A stretch of DNA of 5,220 nucleotides from AG25 sp035604455 (GTDB lineage Bacteria; Gemmatimonadota; Gemmatimonadetes; Gemmatimonadales; GWC2-71-9). How positions within the stretch are numbered: the first letter of the stretch is position 1; each line of letters starts with the position of its first letter. A program made the translations under genes and the position numbers. Shown here in pieces: positions 1-5,220 of the stretch. Location of the stretch: contig DATNIM010000066.1 of assembly GCA_035604455.1 (NCBI GenBank), positions 1 to 5,220 of the forward strand. Reading direction: 5' to 3'. The notes under the pieces were generated by a model, which was given only the letters and a program-made list of their open reading frames with translations, was not told where the DNA came from and ran no database searches.

Positions 1-2
1 GC

Positions 3-338
3 TTGGACACGGGCACAACGCGACAGGCGATGATCCTGGGTGCCCACGCTGCTGACCAGATCCGCGAAGCAACGGGTACGGTCATCGGCAAGGTCATGGA
101 ACACCCCGCCTTCAAGAACTTGGCGAAGCGCGTGATCCTCAAAAAGGGCTTTATTCAGAAGGCCTTAGAGGATGAGCATTGCAATACGTTGAAAAATACT
201 GTTGCGGGGGTGATGGCAGACACGCGACTAGATCCCCACGTAAGCTATAGCGATGGCGCTCTGGCGGCTGTCGCGCACGGTGCCTACCGGCATCTACATG
301 ACCGGGTCTGCGCACTGCGCGACGCGGCTCACTCCTGA
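3..338 (+). CDS. 3' portion of an unrecognised phage protein, 5' end probably outside the window
   Basis: The reading frame is open to the left edge, and the first possible start in the window is a TTG at 3 with no visible ribosome binding site. This is probably the C-terminal 111 or so residues of a longer protein; an internal ATG lies at 30. The visible part looks mainly helical and mixed-charge (for example AADQIREATG and KNLAKRVILKKGF), with histidines and two cysteines and no membrane segment. I do not recognise a family. The TGA stop at 336-338 lies inside the ribosome binding site of the next gene (TGAGGA, 336-341), so the two genes are probably translated in series. Around 150-260 the codons use more A/T at third positions than the downstream genes, which could mean a different origin. 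By position, just before a scaffold-like gene, it may be a head-assembly accessory protein, but that is inference from context only. Confidence 0.55.
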   Translation: MDTGTTRQAMILGAHAADQIREATGTVIGKVMEHPAFKNLAKRVILKKGFIQKALEDEHCNTLKNTVAGVMADTRLDPHVSYSDGALAAVAHGAYRHLHDRVCALRDAAHS

Positions 339-348
339 GGATGGACAA

Positions 349-1305
349 ATGGCCCTCACCGTCAAGAAGCTCGACAAGATTGAGAAGTCCCTGGAAGGCG
401 TCTTTGACGCCGAGCAGTTCGTCGAAGTGAAGAAGCAGCTCGCCGGCGTCCGCGCCGCGATCGAAGCGGGCGAGACTTTCACGAAGGCCGACCTTAACGA
501 GATGCTCGGCGGGGAGATCGAAATCACCCCAGTGCCCGAGCCGGTCGTCAAGGGTACGGAACCGGTCGACGAGACCCATCCGCTGCAGCCCGTCTTCATG
601 GACCTGTACAAGGCCCTCATCGACGAGACCGGCGCCATCCGCAAGGGCGTGACTGGGCCGCGTATGCAGGAGCTGTTCGAGGCCGCCTATCAGAAGGGGG
701 CCGGAGAATTCGACACCGCCATCGATACGACCGTGGAAGCCACGGCGATCGAGCTGGGGAAGGGCAATAAGCTCGTCTTCGGCAAGAGCGGCGGCAAGGG
801 CAAGGACAAGCCGGCGCCCGCTAGTGGGAACGGCGATGAGGATGGCGACGACATGGCAAAGATGCTCAAAGGCGTCCCGGGTGGCGCGATCATCCTGAAG
901 ACCCTAACCGATCTTCAGTCGCAGGTCACGCTCCTCAAGGGCGAGCGCGACGTCACCGTTTTCACCAAGCAAGCTGCTGACATCGGGGAGCCGGCCGCGT
1001 TTGCGACCGACCTCCAGAAGCTGCATGCTCTCGATCCCGCGCTCGCCGCCAGCATCTCGAAGCGCCTCGGCGCCAAGAACGCGCTGCTGGTGAAGTCGCA
1101 GGTTTGGGGCGCCGAACTGGGCGCGGACGGCCAGGGCACCGGCGATGGTAGCACGGCCCTCGAAAAGATGAACGCGATCGCGAAAGAGCGCGTCTCCAAG
1201 AGTGAGGGCAAGCTGTCCTTCGCGAAGGCCTTTACGCAGGTCTGCGGCGAGCAGCCGGACCTCTACCAGGAATACGAGAACGATCGGCGCTCGCGCCAGG
1301 GTTAA
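349..1305 (+). CDS. putative phage head scaffold-like protein
   Basis: The frame is open from 253, but I place the start at ATG 349. TGAGGA (336-341) sits a good distance upstream, and the earlier ATG would overlap the previous gene by 86 bases. The product is 318 residues. Residues 1-60 are charged and helical (KKLDKIEKSLEGVF). Residues 140-170 form a Gly/Lys/Asp-rich linker ending in DEDGDD. Residues 180-206 could be a short coiled coil. Residues 270-312 carry a C-terminal motif (KLSFAKAFTQV, then QPDLYQEY). C-termini of this kind, with a FA-AF segment followed by P-LY-EY, are common in phage scaffold and prohead-protease/scaffold proteins. Position before the decoration and capsid genes agrees. 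I see no protease catalytic motif, so a scaffold without a fused protease is my best reading. The coding call is firm; the function is inferred. Confidence 0.6.
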   Translation: MALTVKKLDKIEKSLEGVFDAEQFVEVKKQLAGVRAAIEAGETFTKADLNEMLGGEIEITPVPEPVVKGTEPVDETHPLQPVFMDLYKALIDETGAIRKGVTGPRMQELFEAAYQKGAGEFDTAIDTTVEATAIELGKGNKLVFGKSGGKGKDKPAPASGNGDEDGDDMAKMLKGVPGGAIILKTLTDLQSQVTLLKGERDVTVFTKQAADIGEPAAFATDLQKLHALDPALAASISKRLGAKNALLVKSQVWGAELGADGQGTGDGSTALEKMNAIAKERVSKSEGKLSFAKAFTQVCGEQPDLYQEYENDRRSRQG

Positions 1306-1346
1306 TCTCGGCGCAGCGTCCTTAGACCTTCCATCGGAGAAGATCG

Positions 1347-2153
1347 ATGACCACCAACATCACTCCCTATTTCGGCGAAACGGTTAAGTCGGGCAGCGGC
1401 ATCCTCGCTACCGCGGACTTCTCCGGCACCACGAGCGTCGCCGCCAATCACGGGCCTCTGGGCGTCGGTGGCTTCGCCTCCGCGCAATTCCAGGCGGTCA
1501 CGATCGCTGCGTTTACCGGTACGGGCTCTTCGAGCGCGTCGCTGGCCGGCGCCACCCTCGTATCGGCGATTGGAACCGCGGGCGTCAAGGTGCTCGGCAA
1601 TAAGCCGCAGCTCGGTGACCCCTGCGTTCTGTACGACATCGGCGAGGTCAAGGCCATCGCGGGCGCGGCGCTAGTCGTCGGTCAGCTGGTGATGACCGAC
1701 GCCAGCGGGCGCTTCATTCCCTGGATCGACGAACAGGGATACGTCCCGGTTGGCGAAGTCCGGGTTCCCGCCAATTCGGCGAATGACGTCTTCACGATGT
1801 TCATTTATCCGAACACCGCGACGGGCGAAGTGACCCTCTCGGTGGTGAACGGTATCACGGCTACCTCCGGCGGCTCTAAGGCAGCCGCCTTCCAGTTGGG
1901 TTACGGGATCAGCCACATCACTACCGCCGCCAATGGCGACAGTGTGCTGCTGCCCCCAGCTCTCCCGGGCGCCATCTGTGTCGTGATCAACGATGGCTCG
2001 GGTACCTTGGACGTCTACGGTCAGGGTACCGATACCATCGACGCTGTTGCCACAGCGACCGCCAATATCGTGACCAACGCTTTCCGGGCTTTCTACTTCG
2101 GCCTCGCTGCCGGGTTGTGGGCTTCGGCCGGCCATATCGCGGTCTCGACGTAA
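1347..2153 (+). CDS. putative capsid decoration (cement) protein with extra C-terminal domain
   Basis: ATG 1347 is preceded by GGAGAAG (1336-1342). The product is 268 residues, rich in Ala, Gly, Thr, Ser and Val and poor in charge, as expected of a beta-rich virion surface protein. Residues 85-145 (DIGEVKAIAGAALVVGQLV, then MTDASGRFIPW) follow the pattern of small capsid cement proteins of the DUF2190 type, where a V-AG-A---G-LV-(T/S)DA-GR stretch is typical. Residues 193-257 form a second domain with GDSV at 197-200, LP at 202-203, VIN at 213-215 and VY at 223-224. This matches the C-terminus of the protein at 3695-4558: by hand, 14 of 28 aligned residues are identical without gaps. The gene lies 41 bases after the scaffold-like gene and is followed by a terminator-like hairpin. 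Decoration of the capsid is inferred from sequence style and position; a minor structural or fibre role is possible. Confidence 0.6.
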   Translation: MTTNITPYFGETVKSGSGILATADFSGTTSVAANHGPLGVGGFASAQFQAVTIAAFTGTGSSSASLAGATLVSAIGTAGVKVLGNKPQLGDPCVLYDIGEVKAIAGAALVVGQLVMTDASGRFIPWIDEQGYVPVGEVRVPANSANDVFTMFIYPNTATGEVTLSVVNGITATSGGSKAAAFQLGYGISHITTAANGDSVLLPPALPGAICVVINDGSGTLDVYGQGTDTIDAVATATANIVTNAFRAFYFGLAAGLWASAGHIAVST

Positions 2154-2159
2154 CACCCC

Positions 2160-2186
2160 GCGGGGGGCTTCCCCCGCACCTTTTCT
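2160..2186 (+). terminator. intrinsic terminator-like hairpin between decoration and capsid genes
   Basis: GCGGGGG (2160-2166), loop GCTT (2167-2170) and CCCCCGC (2171-2177) form a perfect seven-pair G/C stem starting six bases after the stop of the preceding gene. ACC and then TTTTCT follow, so a short U-tract begins four bases after the stem. The overlapping palindrome CCCCGCGGGG (2156-2165) could form a competing fold. The hairpin may partly stop transcription, or protect the 3' end of a processed transcript, ahead of the capsid gene. Confidence 0.6.
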
Positions 2187-2257
2187 GACGAGGACCCGAC
2201 CCCCGTCTCGTAACCACGCAGCTGGCATAGTGCTGGCGCAAGACGAGGACCGGTCAC

Positions 2258-3241
2258 ATGCCGTATCAACCTGATGTACGTGACGTCCATATTGACGCAG
2301 CGCTGACGAACTTCAGCCTGGCGTACATGCAGGACGCCTCCAATTTCGTGTCCGACCAGGTCTTCCCGGTCGTGCCCGTGGAGCACAAGAGCGACAAGTA
2401 CTACAAGTTCGCCAAGGATGCGTTCCTGCGGCGCGGTGGGCGTATCAGCCCGTTCGGCCAGGAAGCGCCTCGCGGTGGCTTCAATATCTCGAACGACAGC
2501 TACAACACGGAAACGTGGCGCTGGGCGTTCGACCTATTGCCGGACATCAAGGCGAACAGCGATCCGGGGATCAACATCGACCAGGCCGCGACGAATTTCG
2601 TCATGAACGGCCTCCTGGTCGAGCGTGAGGTCCAGTGGGGGACGCAGTTCTTCACCACGGGCGTTTGGGGCACCGACTTCGTTGGCGGCACCAACTTCAC
2701 CCAGTGGGACGATCCTGCCAACTCCGATCCGATCACCGACGTCTCCAACGCCCGCAAGACCCTGCTGGGCAACACGGGGTACCTGCCGAACACGTTCACG
2801 ATCGGCTTCTCGGTCTACGAGAGCTTGAAGCGCCACCCGCTCGTGGTCGACCGCTTCAAGTACACCAGCTCGGACAGCATCACCAGCGGCATGCTGGCGC
2901 GGCTCTTCGAAGTGGATCGTCTCCTGATCGCCAAGTCGGTCCAGGCGACCTCGCAGGAAGGCGAAGCTGTTACGACCGCCTTCATCCTGGGTAACCACGC
3001 GTTGCTGAGCTACGCGGCCCCAGCTCCGAGCTTGATGGCCCATTCGGCCGGGTTCACTTTCGTGTGGTCCCGCCTGACCGGGCTCAATAACCTGGGTGTG
3101 GCCACCTTCCGGTACCCGATGCCCCACCTCGGCGTGACCTCAAGCGGTACCACAGAACGCATCGAGGGCCAATATGCCTACGCTCACAAAGTCACCGGGT
3201 CCGACCTCGGATACTTCTTCAGCAACGCGACCGCCAGCTAA
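2258..3241 (+). CDS. phage major capsid protein (HK97-type fold expected)
   Basis: This is the main shell subunit that assembles into the icosahedral head. ATG 2258 has GAGGA (2245-2249) eight bases upstream. The product is 327 residues, within the usual range for major capsid proteins. Residues 24-50 (DQVFPVVPVEHKSDKYYKF) resemble the N-terminal arm common in this group. Residues 51-90 are a charged, Gly-rich stretch fitting the extended loop region. Residues 106-130 fit the long spine helix. GNTGYLPNTFTIGFSVYESL followed by KRHPLVVDRFKYT (171-203) is a characteristic core segment. The C-terminus, AYAHKVTGSDLGYFFSNA (308-325), has the usual final strand pattern of capsid subunits. I see no long N-terminal delta domain, which agrees with a separate scaffold upstream. 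The gene ends with a double stop, TAA then TAG (3239-3244), and overlaps the next gene by 68 bases if that one starts at 3174. Confidence 0.88.
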   Translation: MPYQPDVRDVHIDAALTNFSLAYMQDASNFVSDQVFPVVPVEHKSDKYYKFAKDAFLRRGGRISPFGQEAPRGGFNISNDSYNTETWRWAFDLLPDIKANSDPGINIDQAATNFVMNGLLVEREVQWGTQFFTTGVWGTDFVGGTNFTQWDDPANSDPITDVSNARKTLLGNTGYLPNTFTIGFSVYESLKRHPLVVDRFKYTSSDSITSGMLARLFEVDRLLIAKSVQATSQEGEAVTTAFILGNHALLSYAAPAPSLMAHSAGFTFVWSRLTGLNNLGVATFRYPMPHLGVTSSGTTERIEGQYAYAHKVTGSDLGYFFSNATAS

Positions 3242-3671
3242 TAGCCGGCCCTCGCTGTTCGCGACCTCGCCCTACGCGCTGGCCAAACGACCGGACGGCG
3301 TGCTGGGGCTCTGGGGAGGAGTACTCCTGAAGCCGATGCTGCTGCGCGCGGGCGGCTGGCGTGAGGGCGAAAACCTTCAGCCAGGCACTCTCATCCCCGG
3401 CGACGTTACCTCTGCGTGGCCTCTCCCTAACCGGATGGCCATGGCGAGCACCGGCGTCATCCGCTACTTCCAATCTGAGGCGGAGGTAGACAGCCTGGCC
3501 GCCGAATACATGGAGCAGGCCCAGACCGCGCCCCACCACGCCGCGCACGATGCCGCGGAGGAGCGTCGGGACCTGGATCTGAACCGGCCGAAACCAGATG
3601 CGTTTGCCGCGGCGCGAGCGGCCAAAGCGTTGAAGGCGCTTCAACGACAAGGATCAACAGCTGAGGCGTAA
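3174..3671 (+). CDS. unrecognised phage protein encoded just after the capsid gene
   Basis: The product is 165 residues if started at ATG 3174, where GAGGG (3164-3168) gives a ribosome binding site five bases upstream. That start lies inside the capsid gene in another frame, and the first 22 or so residues (Pro, Ser and Thr rich) would be wholly overlap-encoded. A non-ATG start nearer 3255 or 3300, or ATG 3336, cannot be excluded. The body from about residue 26 has a compact, hydrophobic and Gly-rich section (LFATSPYALAKRPDG, VLGLWGGVLLKPMLL). Residues 100-165 form a charged, Ala-rich helical tail with a His-rich turn (APHHAAHD). I do not recognise a family. Its place between the capsid gene and another structural gene suggests a small head-associated protein, but nothing in the sequence proves this. 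Confidence 0.65.
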   Translation: MPTLTKSPGPTSDTSSATRPPANSRPSLFATSPYALAKRPDGVLGLWGGVLLKPMLLRAGGWREGENLQPGTLIPGDVTSAWPLPNRMAMASTGVIRYFQSEAEVDSLAAEYMEQAQTAPHHAAHDAAEERRDLDLNRPKPDAFAAARAAKALKALQRQGSTAEA

Positions 3672-3694
3672 GCCTCGAAATCGGAGTACGGACC

Positions 3695-4558
3695 ATGATG
3701 TCCTCAGTGATGCAGTATTTCAACGGCGGGATCAAGGTCCGTCGTTTGCTCGTCGGCCTCAAGGCAGCGATCACCGCCGGTGCCGTTGGCATCGCGAACG
3801 CGGTAGGTTTCAATGACATGGCCGGCATCTTTACGACCGTCGGCGCGTCGGGGACCGGCAAGATGGCGCCCTGGCAGCTCGGCCGCCTCGCCATGGTCTG
3901 GAACCAGGGCGCCAACGCCATGACGCTGTACTCAGCGGAGGGCGCCACCATCCCAGTGCCGTACGCGCAGAAGGTGCAGTTCGCTAGTGCGACGGGCGGC
4001 CTGACCGCCGGCGATACCGGCATTTCACTCGCCAGCGGCGCGTTCATGCTCTTGGTGGGCTCGCTCGATGCTACCGGCGTCTACCCGGTGTGGAACGAGG
4101 CAGCTTTCGGGGTCTCCGCGGGTGTCTTCAATGGCACCGTCGGCGCGACCACGCCGAATACCGGGGCTTTCACCACGATCTCGTCTTCGGGCCTCGCAAG
4201 TCTGAACGGCCTCACCCTGTCCACGATCGAGACGCCGGCCAACGATGTTGGCGTCACGGCCTCGACGACCCAGACCCTGATCGGGGGCACCCCGCTTACC
4301 GGCCAGGTGAACCAGATCAGCGTCACCGCCAACACAGGCGACAGCGTCACCCTGCCGGCCCTCGCCGTCGGACAATCCTGTCTCGTGATCAACAGCGGCG
4401 GACATAACGCCTGGGTCTACCCACACGCGTCCGGCGTCGCCATCGACGGGGGCGCTGCCGGAGCCAAGGTGGTCCTCACGACCCTGTATGCGGCACTGTT
4501 CACCTGCGTCGCGACGAACACTATCGTTAGCTCGGGCCGCGGTACGGTCAGCTCGTAA
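3695..4558 (+). CDS. putative virion decoration/fibre-like protein with repeated beta domain
   Basis: ATG 3695 has GGAG (3682-3685) nine bases upstream; ATG 3698 is a less well spaced alternative. The product is 287 residues, Ala/Gly/Thr/Ser-rich with few charges. Residues 30-133 form a first domain with G63, V68, N70, G72 and Y79. Residues 147-176 are a linker (VGATTPNTGAFTTISSSG) of the kind frequent in phage tail-fibre and other fibrous proteins. Residues 196-278 are a C-terminal domain (GDSVTLP at 215-221, LVIN at 230-233, VY at 241-242) matching the C-terminus of the protein at 1347-2153. The first domain looks like a diverged copy: G63/G226, V68/V231, N70/N233, G72/G235 and Y79/Y242 line up without gaps. 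No signal peptide or enzyme motif is seen. It is likely displayed on the head surface or at the head-tail region; the exact role is unknown. Confidence 0.6.
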   Translation: MMSSVMQYFNGGIKVRRLLVGLKAAITAGAVGIANAVGFNDMAGIFTTVGASGTGKMAPWQLGRLAMVWNQGANAMTLYSAEGATIPVPYAQKVQFASATGGLTAGDTGISLASGAFMLLVGSLDATGVYPVWNEAAFGVSAGVFNGTVGATTPNTGAFTTISSSGLASLNGLTLSTIETPANDVGVTASTTQTLIGGTPLTGQVNQISVTANTGDSVTLPALAVGQSCLVINSGGHNAWVYPHASGVAIDGGAAGAKVVLTTLYAALFTCVATNTIVSSGRGTVSS

Positions 4559-4649
4559 TCGGCGGCGGGTCCGGCCTCATCGCAAGGGCCCTTCCCTCTC
4601 CGCTGAAGACATGGGCGGCCCGCTAGCGAAGCGCACGTCGTCCTAGTCG

Positions 4650-4679
4650 AACCCCCTCTGCCGAAAGGCCGAGGGGGTT
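4650..4679 (+). terminator. strong hairpin, possible terminator without a clear U-tract
   Basis: AACCCCCTC (4650-4658) pairs perfectly with GAGGGGGTT (4671-4679). Inside, after one T/C mismatch, GCC (4660-4662) pairs with GGC (4667-4669) around a GAAA tetraloop. The stem is long and stable, but only TTACTATAT follows instead of a run of T. It lies 91 bases after the preceding stop and 41 bases before the connector gene start. It could be a weak terminator, an RNA-processing site or an mRNA-stabilising structure. Confidence 0.55.
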
Positions 4680-4682
4680 ACT

Positions 4683-4704
4683 ATATGTGCTGTACAGCAA
4701 ATAT
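4683..4704. promoter_or_regulatory. 22-base near-perfect inverted repeat (operator-like dyad)
   Basis: A central perfect 12-base palindrome, TGCTGTACAGCA (4688-4699), is flanked by ATAT on both sides (4683-4686 and 4701-4704). Only one pair, G4687/A4700, breaks the symmetry, so 10 of 11 pairs match. The site is markedly more A/T-rich than its surroundings. It sits between the hairpin at 4650-4679 and the ribosome binding site at 4712-4715. It could bind a dimeric regulator or form a hairpin in the mRNA leader. No clear -35/-10 promoter accompanies it. Confidence 0.4.
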
Positions 4705-4720
4705 CAGCCCCGAGGCAAAT

Positions 4721-5185
4721 ATGACCACCTCGTACACCCCCGCGGACCTGGCGACCAGCACCAAGGACCAGATCCGGTTCAATCTCGGCGACACTGACAG
4801 CTCCAGCTGGGAGCTGCAGGATGAGGAGATCGTCTGGGCTTACACAGTGCGCGGGAACACGTGGGGAGCCACCTCCATGTGCGCCCTCGCGCTCGCGGCC
4901 AAGTACGCGCGCCTGACGGCGATCTCCGCCGATGGGGTCAGTCAGAACCTGGGCCAGCGCATCACCAGCTTCCGGCAGATCTCCGCGGAGTACGAGCGCA
5001 AGGAAGCGATCATGTGCGCCGTGCCGTTCCTGGGCGGGGTTTCGATCAGCGACATGCTGGGGACCCTCAGCGATAGTGACCGCGTGCCGGATATCTTCCG
5101 GATCGCGATCAACGACAATCCGAGTAACATAGGGATCGATCCGGTTAACTCTCCAGCAACCGGTTCTGACATGTGGCCGCTCTAA
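4721..5185 (+). CDS. phage head-tail connector (head completion) family protein
   Basis: I choose ATG 4721 (154 residues) because GAGG (4712-4715) lies five bases upstream and family-like sequence begins right after it. The in-frame ATG 4685 would add 12 residues, but it lies within the dyad, directly after the hairpin, with no ribosome binding site. Such proteins form a ring under the portal that closes the filled head and receives the tail. Visible motifs are KDQIRFNLGDTD (15-26) and LQDEEI (32-37), then a helix with ALALAAKYA (55-63). A helical LGQRITSFRQISAEYER (77-93) follows, then GGVSISD (105-111) and SDRVPDIFRIAINDNP (119-134). The pairing of an N-terminal LGDTD/DEEI segment with a late G-(I/V)S-SD...DRV...F segment is typical of this family in siphophages. 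The length is also normal. The stop TAA overlaps a following ATG (TAATG). Confidence 0.75.
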   Translation: MTTSYTPADLATSTKDQIRFNLGDTDSSSWELQDEEIVWAYTVRGNTWGATSMCALALAAKYARLTAISADGVSQNLGQRITSFRQISAEYERKEAIMCAVPFLGGVSISDMLGTLSDSDRVPDIFRIAINDNPSNIGIDPVNSPATGSDMWPL

Positions 5186-5220
5186 TGGGCCGCTTCCTTT
5201 ACGCAATCTTGACACTGCTT
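5185..5220 (+). CDS. start of a possible next gene, cut by the window edge
   Basis: ATG 5185 overlaps the stop of the connector gene as TAATG, a common arrangement for coupled translation. It opens a frame of 12 codons (MGRFLYAILTLL) to the window end. No separate ribosome binding site is visible. The short N-terminus is hydrophobic. It is too short to identify, and the true start could lie beyond the window. Confidence 0.35.
   Translation, partial: MGRFLYAILTLL

Noticed and set aside
1671..2228. Long minus-strand open frame of 185 codons opposite the decoration gene
   Set aside because: High-GC genes commonly produce open antisense frames. The product is Gly/Arg-rich without family features, while the plus-strand gene has a ribosome binding site and recognisable motifs.
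2223..2237. Sigma-54-like -24/-12 sequence (TGGCA, then TGGC, with GG and GC correctly spaced) upstream of the capsid gene
   Set aside because: A start about 12 bases downstream would fall at or after the ribosome binding site (2245-2249), leaving no usable leader, and sigma-54 control of a phage capsid gene would be unusual. Probably chance.
2534..3127. Minus-strand open frame of 197 codons inside the capsid gene
   Set aside because: It is a shadow of the capsid frame, with Arg/Val/Gly-rich composition and no plausible ribosome binding site or family motif.
3317..3328. Perfect 12-base palindrome AGGAGTACTCCT containing a ribosome-binding-like GGAGG
   Set aside because: It lies inside the coding region of the 3174-3671 gene. 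The nearest in-frame ATG (3336) is about 16 bases past the GGAGG, too far for good initiation.
4584..4593. Palindrome AAGGGCCCTT in the gap before the connector gene
   Set aside because: It is short, has no loop room for a stable RNA hairpin and no other supporting signal.
5209..5214. Perfect -35 hexamer TTGACA near the right edge
   Set aside because: The matching -10 region would be outside the window, and the hexamer falls in the start of a likely coding frame. It cannot be judged.

Overview
This window is a piece of the virion head (capsid morphogenesis) module of a tailed double-stranded DNA phage or prophage. All genes are on the + strand and tightly packed. The DNA is GC-rich, with strong G/C preference at third codon positions in most genes, which suggests a high-GC proteobacterial host such as an alphaproteobacterium. 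That host guess is composition only. Nothing here (integrase, att site, host gene) tells a free phage from an integrated prophage.

Layout from left to right: (1) the 3' end of an unrecognised gene (to 338). (2) A 318-residue acidic, lysine- and glutamate-rich protein (349-1305) with a C-terminal helix motif typical of phage scaffold/prohead proteins. (3) A putative capsid decoration (cement) protein (1347-2153) that carries an extra C-terminal beta-type domain. (4) A strong terminator-like hairpin (2160-2186). (5) The major capsid protein (2258-3241), the most securely identified gene. (6) An unrecognised 165-residue protein (3174-3671) overlapping the capsid gene. (7) A 287-residue putative decoration/fibre-like protein (3695-4558) that ends in the same domain as gene 3 and appears to hold a second, diverged copy. 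(8) A 162-base gap with a hairpin (4650-4679) and a 22-base near-perfect dyad (4683-4704). (9) A head-tail connector family protein (4721-5185). (10) The first 12 codons of a possible next gene, coupled through TAATG.

The order fits the usual head-assembly sequence: scaffold, decoration protein, capsid subunit, then the connector that completes the head. The portal, terminase and maturation protease, if present, would lie to the left; tail genes would follow to the right. The main point of interest is the repeated GDSV-LP/VIN-G/VY domain, found at the C-termini of two different proteins that flank the capsid gene and apparently twice in one of them. This suggests a shuffled surface-decoration or docking module. 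No RNA genes, CRISPR arrays or insertion sequences were seen, and I found no convincing new non-structural system.
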